Positions 1 through 5,355 of a stretch of 19,019 bases of DNA are shown in pieces. How positions within the stretch are numbered: position 1 is the first letter of the stretch; each line of letters begins with the position of its first letter. The stretch covers positions 1-19,019 of the forward strand of contig DBYI01000100.1 in the NCBI GenBank assembly GCA_002310115.1, read 5' to 3'. A model generated the notes under the pieces. That model saw nothing but the letters and a program-made list of their open reading frames with translations, searched no databases and was not told the origin of the DNA. The translations under genes were made by a program, and so were the position numbers. The DNA is from Ruminococcus flavefaciens. GTDB lineage: Bacteria > Bacillota > Clostridia > Oscillospirales > Ruminococcaceae.

Positions 1-479
1 CAGCTGTATCGACTACTACAACATCTTCAGCAACAACTACAGCTGCATCGACTACTACAACATCTGTTACAACGACTACAGCTGCATCGACTACTACACT
101 AACTACCATATCAGCTTCAACCACAACATCAAGCAATATCTCTTCTGACGAGCAGTTTGTTTTATGGGCTATCATCGACTATAAGGAAAAAACAGGCAAC
201 AGGGTATCTGATTTCAATATGAATACATTGGAGGACGATAAGCTTGAGATCATTCTTAAGGACGTTAAAGGAAAGGTACTTGATACCTATACTATCGATC
301 GCAAAACAGGCGAGGGTAAAAACTCGGCAGATGAGGTAGTTGTACTTCCTCGGACAGGAAATAATTCTATGGAGAAGGTATTGATTGTATTAGCGGCATT
401 AATGATGATCGCATTCGGTGTGACCGCGGTAATGCTGTCAGGCGTATACGGACGCCGCAGAAAAGAAGACGGTGAGTGA
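1..479 (+). CDS. C-terminal part of an LPxTG sortase-anchored, Thr-rich surface protein (5' end outside window)
   Basis: The reading frame is open from base 3 to the TGA at 477-479, so 158 residues are visible and the N-terminus is missing. It starts with a Ser/Thr/Ala linker built from 13-residue repeats. A short charged region with no named domain follows (about residues 55-110). The end is a textbook cell-wall sorting signal: LPRTG (residues 115-119, bases 345-359), a hydrophobic stretch of about 25 residues (VLIVLAALMMIAFGV...) and a basic tail RRRKED. In the known family, sortase cuts between T and G and links the protein to peptidoglycan. The protein is therefore most likely wall-anchored, with the Thr-rich spacer holding upstream domains away from the wall. 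What those domains do cannot be told from this fragment. A strong hairpin terminator follows 35 bp after the stop. Confidence 0.9.
   Translation, partial: AVSTTTTSSATTTAASTTTTSVTTTTAASTTTLTTISASTTTSSNISSDEQFVLWAIIDYKEKTGNRVSDFNMNTLEDDKLEIILKDVKGKVLDTYTIDRKTGEGKNSADEVVVLPRTGNNSMEKVLIVLAALMMIAFGVTAVMLSGVYGRRRKEDGE
3..119 (+). repeat. 39-bp tandem repeats encoding 13-residue Thr-rich units
   Basis: Three units begin at 3, 42 and 81, each with GCTG(T/C)ATCGACTACTAC. They encode AVSTTTTSSATTT, AASTTTTSVTTTT and a third, drifting copy. The period is a multiple of three and lies in frame within the surface protein, so this is a coding linker repeat that can change length by slippage or recombination. 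It probably continues upstream of the window. Confidence 0.85.
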
Positions 480-513
480 AAGTCATAAGATTTTTGTCCT
501 TTTATATAAAACT

Positions 514-541
514 ACAGGCTCTATTTCAGAATAGAGCCTGT
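514..541 (+). terminator. Intrinsic terminator after the sortase-anchored protein
   Basis: A perfect 11-bp stem (ACAGGCTCTAT / ATAGAGCCTGT) closes a 6-nt loop, followed by AATAATTTT. It lies 35 bp after the stop codon. Confidence 0.8.
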
Positions 542-580
542 AATAATTTTCAGGTGAAGTCTGACTGTGACGACATAAAA

Positions 581-601
581 CCGAGAGTATCACCCCCTCG
601 G
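581..601. terminator. Possible second hairpin terminator
   Basis: CCGAG (581-585) pairs with CTCGG (597-601) and is flanked by AAAA on the left and CTTTT on the right. The stem is only 5 bp with an 11-nt loop, so it could be weak or chance. Confidence 0.3.
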
Positions 602-699
602 CTTTTGATCATTATATATTTCATATTCCAACCACCACAAGTGCTCACAAAAGAGACGAAACGAGGCATAATGATAATTGAGCATTTCTGTTTCACGTA

Positions 700-728
700 T
701 TTACATTGTATAGATGATATGGTATAAT
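700..728 (+). promoter_or_regulatory. SigA-type promoter for the 759-1510 transcription unit
   Basis: TTTACA (700-705), a 17-bp spacer and a perfect TATAAT (723-728). The broken small ORF starts 30 bp downstream, and the 1016-1510 gene probably shares this transcript. Confidence 0.7.
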
Positions 729-758
729 AGGTAACAAGAAACGAAAAAATATCTATTT

Positions 759-953
759 ATGGGACAGAAAGAGATTATCGATAGGGACATTTACCGAAAA
801 AACATGAAAATGAACCACGAGGAGCTTGCAAAGATCATTCTCCAGTAAGAAGATGAGCTGCTCGGTGAACAGGGCAAAACAATTGATCTTCCGACTCTTG
901 AAGCTGAGTTTAGTAAATCAAAGGTATCGGTGGAAAGCGTCTTAAGTAGATAA
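759..953 (+). pseudogene. Small ORF interrupted by an in-frame TAA
   Basis: The frame starts MGQKEIIDRDIYRKN and reads 29 codons to a TAA at 846-848. It then continues in the same frame for 34 codons (EDELLGEQGKTIDLPTLEAE...) to a second TAA at 951-953. The two halves have similar hydrophilic, Glu/Lys/Leu-rich composition and read like one helical protein of about 63 residues. One substitution (for example CAA, GAA or AAA to TAA) would explain the break. It lies between a good promoter and the 1016 gene with no terminator between, so it was probably the first gene of a two-gene unit. I do not recognise the family; a small regulator or antitoxin-like partner would fit the size but has no motif support. 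The start codon is a guess because no strong ribosome binding site precedes it. Confidence 0.5.
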
Positions 954-1015
954 TGACAATTGTTGAGAAAATCTTAAAAGAATAGATAAGATACAAACAG
1001 AAGTAAGGTGATATA

Positions 1016-1510
1016 ATGATACATACATGGTCTAAGATAAGACACAAACTGGAAAACGACTATCTTGCCGATTCTCTGAAAAATCATATACAGTATTTCG
1101 CAACTTCATACAGCAAGTGTCCTGATCACGAAGGGAGAGCAGCTATTCTGTTGGACGGACAGCAGATAATTGCAGGTAGCTATTGTGAACAATGGAGCAA
1201 AGCTTCTTTATTGCCTGATGATGAAACTCTTGAAAAAAGGCTTCATTGTGAGTTCCCTTATATGGATAACACTGCTCTTAAATACAGCCAATTCGATCAG
1301 CGCTGTTTCTATAAGGCATTCTATGAATTTGATAATCAGAGCATTGAAAAAAGCCTTGCAAGCCAAAACCTTCTGGTTCGTATATTCGCAGTACTCGACA
1401 GAAGAGTTGGGAAAAGAACATTATCAAGAATAAAGGAAAACATCGGAAGTGAACCAGAAATATTCCGCATCTTCTTTAATATACGCATCGAAGCTGAAGG
1501 AATGCGATGA
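1016..1510 (+). CDS. SF0329-like family protein of unknown function
   Basis: A 164-residue soluble protein with no signal peptide or membrane segment. The N-terminus (WSKIRHKLENDYLADSLKNHIQYFATSY...) and the segment HEGRAAILLDGQQIIAG resemble, from memory, proteins annotated as 'SF0329 family', which open with a WSKLKKQLE...DSLKGR...RY pattern and a GR-ILVDG strand. No activity is established for that family as far as I know. An AAGGTGAT ribosome binding site lies a few bases before the ATG. It follows the broken small ORF by 62 bp and probably shares its promoter at 700-728. No convincing terminator is visible directly behind it. The family call is from recollection and a profile search would settle it. 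Confidence 0.6.
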   Translation: MIHTWSKIRHKLENDYLADSLKNHIQYFATSYSKCPDHEGRAAILLDGQQIIAGSYCEQWSKASLLPDDETLEKRLHCEFPYMDNTALKYSQFDQRCFYKAFYEFDNQSIEKSLASQNLLVRIFAVLDRRVGKRTLSRIKENIGSEPEIFRIFFNIRIEAEGMR

Positions 1511-1615
1511 CCACTTTGATATATGTAAAATGCGACCGTCCTATGGGCCTTTTTAATGTAATAAATAAAATTCGATAATATTGAAGGAACAAGTGAATAT
1601 AAGCGTTCTGTTTTG

Positions 1616-1627
1616 GGAAACGTTTCC
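1616..1627. promoter_or_regulatory. Perfect 12-bp palindrome GGAAACGTTTCC, LacI-type operator-like
   Basis: GGAAAC/GTTTCC with a central CG resembles the core of operators bound by LacI-family regulators, which share an AACGTT centre. It also sits inside a looser outer repeat (GAATATAA at about 1595, TTATATTTTC to the right). No regulated gene starts nearby, so its role is unknown. Confidence 0.3.
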
Positions 1628-1772
1628 GTTATATTTTCATTATTGTAACAATATATATGTATTTAAAACAAACCATGGAACGGTTGATATTTTAAAATAA
1701 CTAAATATAGGGGATTACGAAATATAAGTGAAGTGGTGAATTTGTATCATTCTGTTCTGGCGGTGTGTGGGT

Positions 1773-1800
1773 GAGGGGGCAAGTCCCTTATGCTCCACCA
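1773..1800 (+). other. tRNA 3'-end-like fragment (T-arm, acceptor strand, CCA) without a tRNA body
   Basis: Reading GAGGG / GGCAAGT / CCCTT / ATGCTCC / A / CCA gives a 5-bp T-stem with one G-T pair and a 7-nt loop. The C, A and A at loop positions 3-5 match the usual TTCAAxT loop, but the first two bases are GG instead of TT. A seven-base acceptor strand, a discriminator A and an encoded CCA follow. No matching 5' acceptor strand (GGAGCAT) occurs within 100 bp upstream, so this is not a functional tRNA gene. It is followed within 8 bp by a strong terminator, as a real tRNA gene often is. Such 3' ends are typical remnants of tRNA-targeted integration. Confidence 0.35.
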
Positions 1801-1807
1801 ATGAAAA

Positions 1808-1837
1808 AAGTCTATGTTTAGTCAAAAACATAGACTT
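1808..1837. terminator. Strong intrinsic terminator
   Basis: A perfect 12-bp stem AAGTCTATGTTT / AAACATAGACTT with a 6-nt loop, followed on the plus strand by AATTTTATTATCTTTCTTTTT. On the minus strand A/T-rich flanking also allows it to serve the HAD gene ending at 2028. Confidence 0.8.
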
Positions 1838-2027
1838 AATTTTATTATCTTTCTTTTTCAAATAGCAGAAATGTCAATATTCCCCTTAAGATTTCCGTTA
1901 CGTATATCTGGAACTGTGTATTGTGACCGTAAATGATGAAGCAATCGCATCACCAAAAAGGCGCTCTGTTAGGAAGATACATATATAGCAGTTTTGTCCC
2001 GAAACAGATCGGAGCTTTTTTAGCATA

Positions 2028-2801
2028 TCATAAACAATTGTCTGATAACCATTTTGCTACGCCGTCTTCATCATTAGACAATGTAACTGCGTCAGAAATT
2101 TTTAAGACCTCAGGTACGGCGTTCGCAACGGCAATACCTTTCCCACATAGTTTCAACATCTCGATATCATTGTCATCATCGCCAAAAGCTACAATACTAT
2201 CGGAAGATGTGGAGCTTAACTTGATAAGCGATTTTATAGCAGATAGCTTCCCTGAATCCTTTGGTAAAAATGAATACCACTTTTCGCCACGGTAGGATTG
2301 AATTTTACATCCTATTTCGTCTGCAATTTGTCTTGCAATGATCTCGTTTGGCAATTCAGCAACTATTTTATTTGCTTTTTCATTCAAATAAGAAGAATAA
2401 TCATTGAATATTGCTTTATATAGCTTTTCAGACTCGGAAATGTGTTTACTGTTCCAGTATACACATTTCCCAACAGCAACAGTGATCTCGGCTGATGGAA
2501 CTGCTTCCTTTATGCTGTATACGATCTGATTTGTCTCTGATTTTGTGAATTCAGAAGAGAAAATACACTTTCCTTTTGAATGTATCAATGTTCCGTCAGT
2601 AGTTATTTCGTAATCAGGTCTTAGCATTTCAATATATCTTTCAGCGCCTATCCAATACCTTGCTGTAGCAATAGAAAATAATATTCCGTTGTCTCTGCAT
2701 TTTTCAATTATTTTTAGAGTATCAGACGAAATGTTTCCGTCTTGTCTAAGAAGTGTATGGTCCAGATCTGTCAATATCATTTTTATCATAATTGCATTCA
2801 C
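2028..2801 (-). CDS. HAD-superfamily (Cof/type IIB) sugar-phosphatase-like hydrolase
   Basis: A 257-residue cytoplasmic protein with the HAD motifs in order. Motif I is DLDHTLL (nucleophile Asp12, acid/base Asp14). Motif II is SIATAR (Thr46). A conserved Lys lies near residue 185 (SGKLSAI), and motif IV is GDDDNDIEML (residues 207-216). The long insert between motifs II and III is the C2-type cap typical of Cof/YidA-like enzymes, which dephosphorylate sugar phosphates and related small molecules. The physiological substrate cannot be read from sequence. Motif I has His where Gly is usual (DxDGT). I keep the first ATG, preceded by an AAGGGG site about 8 bp away; ATGs 12 and 21 bp downstream are alternatives. 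It is monocistronic with its own perfect promoter and is divergent from the small peptide gene. Confidence 0.9.
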   Translation of the reverse strand: MNAIMIKMILTDLDHTLLRQDGNISSDTLKIIEKCRDNGILFSIATARYWIGAERYIEMLRPDYEITTDGTLIHSKGKCIFSSEFTKSETNQIVYSIKEAVPSAEITVAVGKCVYWNSKHISESEKLYKAIFNDYSSYLNEKANKIVAELPNEIIARQIADEIGCKIQSYRGEKWYSFLPKDSGKLSAIKSLIKLSSTSSDSIVAFGDDDNDIEMLKLCGKGIAVANAVPEVLKISDAVTLSNDEDGVAKWLSDNCL

Positions 2802-2831
2802 TCTGCCCCTTCCCCAAAAGTATTTATAAGT

Positions 2832-2860
2832 ATTATAATTTATGACATCAAATTTGTCAA
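2832..2860 (-). promoter_or_regulatory. Consensus SigA promoter for the HAD hydrolase
   Basis: On the minus strand TTGACA (2855-2860), a 17-bp spacer and TATAAT (2832-2837), both hexamers perfect, with the start codon 31 bp downstream of the -10. Confidence 0.85.
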
Positions 2861-2879
2861 TAAAAACACTATAGTAGTA

Positions 2880-2900
2880 TTTCTGATCTACAGTCAGAAA
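2880..2900. repeat. Inverted repeat TTTCTGA-7-TCAGAAA in the divergent intergenic region
   Basis: Perfect 7-bp arms separated by TCTACAG, lying between the divergent promoters of the HAD gene and the small peptide gene. It could be an operator for either gene. No regulator is identified. Confidence 0.5.
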
Positions 2901-2926
2901 TATTTACTATTTACGATTTGACCAAT

Positions 2927-2976
2927 TGCGGATAGTTAAGAGAGAATAAAATGCGGATAGTTAAGAGAGAATAAAA
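2927..2976. repeat. Perfect 25-bp tandem duplication upstream of the peptide promoter
   Basis: Two identical 25-bp units, 2927-2951 and 2952-2976, each beginning TGCGGATAGTTAAG and ending AATAAAA. The second copy ends 4 bp before the -35 box of the 3063 gene. The placement suggests a duplicated activator site or UP-like element, or a recent slippage event. Confidence 0.95.
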
Positions 2977-2980
2977 CTAC

Positions 2981-3009
2981 TTGACATTATGACTGATTTA
3001 TTGTATAAT
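2981..3009 (+). promoter_or_regulatory. Perfect consensus SigA promoter for the small secreted peptide
   Basis: TTGACA (2981-2986), 17-bp spacer, TATAAT (3004-3009). Both hexamers match consensus exactly. The start codon is 53 bp downstream, leaving a leader of about 45 nt. Confidence 0.9.
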
Positions 3010-3062
3010 AATCACATAAGACTATAATTAGCCTTAAATTCGATATAAAGGATGTAATGTAA

Positions 3063-3290
3063 ATGAAAAACGCAATCAAAAAAATCTCAGCGATCGCTCT
3101 AGCATTCACCATTCTTGGTGTAGGCACAGGTGTGAGTAAGGCAATTTCCAAAAATGACAGCACATTTACAGCAAGTGCAGCAGGACCATACAGATATGTT
3201 TCTCAATGGGTAACGGCTACTATTGAGATAGTGCACGTTTACAATCCGCTTGGTGTGGAATGTGGAAGCTACACCGTTTATCATGGTTGA
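3063..3290 (+). CDS. Small secreted peptide, unknown family
   Basis: A 75-residue protein with a clear Sec signal peptide: basic MKNAIKK, hydrophobic ISAIALAFTILGVGTGV, then SKA (residues 25-27) as a likely signal peptidase I site. A second AxA site, TASA at 36-39, would release a mature peptide of about 36 residues that is aromatic- and Val-rich (GPYRYVSQW..., IVHVYNPLG...) with a single Cys67 and the C-terminus SYTVYHG. An AAGGA site lies about 11 bp before the ATG. It is a single-gene unit: a perfect consensus promoter upstream and a strong terminator 12 bp after the stop. I recognise no bacteriocin, pheromone or toxin family, and no export or immunity gene is adjacent. A secreted signal, antimicrobial or matrix peptide are all possible. 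Confidence 0.75.
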   Translation: MKNAIKKISAIALAFTILGVGTGVSKAISKNDSTFTASAAGPYRYVSQWVTATIEIVHVYNPLGVECGSYTVYHG

Positions 3291-3302
3291 TACGAAAAGT
3301 AG

Positions 3303-3329
3303 AATCCCGAGAGTTCCACTCTCGGGATT
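3303..3329 (+). terminator. Intrinsic terminator of the small peptide gene
   Basis: A perfect 12-bp stem AATCCCGAGAGT / ACTCTCGGGATT with a 3-nt loop, followed by TATTGAATT. The U-tract is short but the stem is very stable. Confidence 0.8.
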
Positions 3330-3710
3330 TATTGAATTATGCCCTCACCTAGGATATAGATTTTTATACAATAACAAATTCCATTCAATGAAGGAGCGTT
3401 GTTTTTTTCATTTTGTTTTATATATGCATCCATGATAGAGCGGTGAACCGCAGGAATTACAGAATATCTAGTAATTGACTACGTAAGTGTTACCGTAGTC
3501 ATTTTTACTAATCACATAAAAAAACAATTCCATTCAACTCACATAGATATTCCAGTTTCGAACGCAGCTTACCATATGGAATATTTAAAAAGTTCTGATT
3601 GTTACACTTGCTCATATCAAGTTTACGTTGAAATGTTTCATTATATCCGATAACAAGTGTATAGTCATATAAATAAAGAGAGATTTACTAAAAATGCGAA
3701 AGGAAGAAAA
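3330..3710. other. Gene-free stretch between peptide gene and peptidase gene
   Basis: No gene with a start signal is visible. The stretch holds two copies of AATTCCATTCAA (near 3377 and 3527) and a hairpin at 3476-3501. It also has a frame without a ribosome binding site running from about 3445 to the TAA near 3650. No clear promoter hexamers for the peptidase gene stand out. Confidence 0.4.
3476..3501 (+). terminator. Hairpin terminator with no obvious upstream gene
   Basis: TGACTACG (3476-3483) pairs with CGTAGTCA (3494-3501). The stem extends inward by TAA/TTA around one bulge and is followed by TTTTTACT. It may terminate read-through from the peptide unit or an unannotated small RNA. Confidence 0.5.
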
Positions 3711-5099
3711 ATGAAAAAACTGCTTATAACATCTATTTCTTTTATTAGCCTTGTTGCCATGTCCGGTTGTTCTGACAACAACACCTCCTTTGAAAAACTT
3801 CCTGCTTCTACTGAAGCGACAACTACTGATGAAGCTGCTACAAAAGAGAAAAAGGTATATGACTATGTTCACGGCGAGGACGGGTACTATAATATCGCAG
3901 ACGAAATGACTAAGTTTGAAATGAAGTCTCAGCAATACGGTACCTGCTGGCTTTACGCAGCGGCAGCGAGTATGGAGACTTCATATTTCAAGAAAAACGG
4001 TAGCTATATCTCATTGGATCCTTTACATCTTCTCGATATCACTTACTTGAATGATAAAGATGAGGGCTTATTTGTAAAAGATGGTATAGACGGAAAAAAT
4101 GTGGGTGGTTCACAGTGGACAGTAACAGAGAGACTGTCACGTGGTTTTGATGACCTTGTTCTCGATAGCTCTGTCATCCTTGATGTAAATGACAGAGAAG
4201 CCATAAAGGAGAATATCCGAAAAAGAGGCGGAGTCGCTATCGGAATTCTTGATAATGATGATAGTAAAAAAGGCTGGTTCGGTTCTTATCGCACTATAAA
4301 CTACAAGAAAAAGGAATACTTCGATCACGATGTGACTATTATTGGCTACGATGATAATTTCCCGAAAGAATACTTCAAAGAGCCGGCTTACGAGGACGGT
4401 GCATGGATAACCTATAATAGCAATTTAGGCTCGGCGTGCTATTATTATATATCCTACAGTGCTCCTCTTGAATACGCCTTAAGCCACTCTGTCACCGATA
4501 AATACAGCGAGGTTCTTAGCTATGACGCAGGCGACGAGCAGACCTTCATATCCCTGTACACTTCATATGCTGAAACTTTTGACTTTGATTTAAGCAACTT
4601 GCAGGACAGATATGTCAAGACAGGAGACCGTACAAAAACTGCCAATGTTTTCCACAAGGCAGGAAAGCTTGCCGCTATCGGTACATATAATGATTTTGAC
4701 GAGCAGAATATAAAAATAGAGATATATGATGCAGGAATACAGAATCTACTGTATTCTCAGGATGCAAAGCTCGACTATCAAGGTTATCATACCATAGACC
4801 TTGATACTCCCATAGATGTCACCGATTATGCTGTAGTTATAACATATGCTAAAGGAGCTCCTGTTGAAGGGGAGAGCATGGATTTCGGCAAAATTGATCA
4901 AAAAATTGCAGCCTTGACCGGTGAATTGGAATATAAAACTGTATCCGAAAAAGGTCAATCCTTCGTTTTTATTGAAAATAGCTGGAAGGATATGACAGAC
5001 AGCGATATAAAGGATGTTCTGAAGATAGACTTTGAGCCTAATAATTGTTGTATCAAAGCGATTTATAATAAGAATCCAGCAAATTCCGAGCTGGAGTAA
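3711..5099 (+). CDS. Lipoprotein papain-like (C1 family) cysteine peptidase with C-terminal lectin-like domain
   Basis: A 462-residue exported protein. The ATG at 3711 is chosen over one 54 bp upstream because it follows AAAGGAAG and opens the signal peptide MKKLLITSISFISLVAMSGC, whose Cys20 would be lipidated. After a short Thr/Glu linker, residues about 60-255 form a papain fold. QQYGTCWLYAAAA carries the oxyanion Gln and nucleophile Cys79, FDHDVTIIGYDD the catalytic His206, and WITYNSN the Asn236. The usual NSW triplet is NSN, and the hydrophobic strand YYYISY follows as expected. Residues about 260-460, with a FHKAGKLAAIGTY segment and the late SFVFIENSW motif, match the lectin-like domain commonly found behind this subfamily. 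It probably degrades or trims extracellular proteins from the membrane surface. Substrate unknown; no dockerin is present. Confidence 0.87.
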   Translation: MKKLLITSISFISLVAMSGCSDNNTSFEKLPASTEATTTDEAATKEKKVYDYVHGEDGYYNIADEMTKFEMKSQQYGTCWLYAAAASMETSYFKKNGSYISLDPLHLLDITYLNDKDEGLFVKDGIDGKNVGGSQWTVTERLSRGFDDLVLDSSVILDVNDREAIKENIRKRGGVAIGILDNDDSKKGWFGSYRTINYKKKEYFDHDVTIIGYDDNFPKEYFKEPAYEDGAWITYNSNLGSACYYYISYSAPLEYALSHSVTDKYSEVLSYDAGDEQTFISLYTSYAETFDFDLSNLQDRYVKTGDRTKTANVFHKAGKLAAIGTYNDFDEQNIKIEIYDAGIQNLLYSQDAKLDYQGYHTIDLDTPIDVTDYAVVITYAKGAPVEGESMDFGKIDQKIAALTGELEYKTVSEKGQSFVFIENSWKDMTDSDIKDVLKIDFEPNNCCIKAIYNKNPANSELE

Positions 5100-5303
5100 T
5101 ATGAATATTTTTTTCTACGTTTCTATCTGCTTAATGGGTTTAGACTAATTGATAGAGAAGCAATAAATCTTATAGAAATAAGCCGTTGCATGGAAGCTGA
5201 CAACGAAGTTCCTCCAAAATCTTGTGTGTTATTAGCAGACTATCAAAATGTCATCAACAATAAGATAAAAAATACTTGTATTAGATATCAGAAAATGATA
5301 TAA
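5100..5303 (+). other. Coding-like remnant downstream of the peptidase
   Basis: In the same frame as the peptidase, past its TAA, the sequence stays open to a TAA at 5301-5303. It encodes a plausibly protein-like segment (REAINLIEISRCMEA, then VPPKSCVLLADYQN). The first in-frame ATG is at 5190 and has no ribosome binding site. It could be a decayed gene end or chance. The end overlaps the promoter of the next gene, so it is unlikely to be expressed. Confidence 0.25.
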
Positions 5304-5304
5304 T
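5276..5304 (+). promoter_or_regulatory. SigA-type promoter for the half-dockerin solute-binding protein
   Basis: TTGTAT (5276-5281), 17-bp spacer, TATAAT (5299-5304), with the start codon 51 bp downstream. Confidence 0.7.
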
Positions 5305-5355
5305 ATAAACATATCAATGCATATGTAAATTGCTAGATCACAGGAGGTATTAATT

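Larger units (their letters stand above)
1511..1807. other. Gene-free AT-rich stretch with a palindrome and a tRNA-like 3' fragment
   Basis: No open frame with a ribosome binding site or recognisable product is visible on either strand. The stretch contains the palindrome at 1616-1627 and the tRNA-end-like fragment at 1773-1800. It could be a decayed mobile-element boundary or hold an unannotated small RNA. Neither is proven. Confidence 0.5.

Noticed and set aside
476..727. Open frame of 83 codons overlapping the end of the anchored protein
   Set aside because: It runs straight through the terminator hairpin and the next promoter, has no ribosome binding site and no protein-like composition.
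1700..1800. A complete tRNA gene
   Set aside because: The T-arm and 3' end look tRNA-like, but no 5' acceptor strand, D-arm or anticodon arm can be paired upstream.
1933..2295. Plus-strand open frame of 120 codons
   Set aside because: Mostly antisense to the HAD hydrolase, which has complete catalytic motifs; Ser/Phe-rich shadow.
2927..2976. CRISPR array
   Set aside because: The two 25-bp copies are directly adjacent with no spacer, and there are no cas genes.
3657..3710. Upstream start for the papain-like lipoprotein
   Set aside because: It would add 18 charged residues before a normal lipoprotein signal peptide and lacks a ribosome binding site; the ATG at 3711 follows AAAGGAAG.
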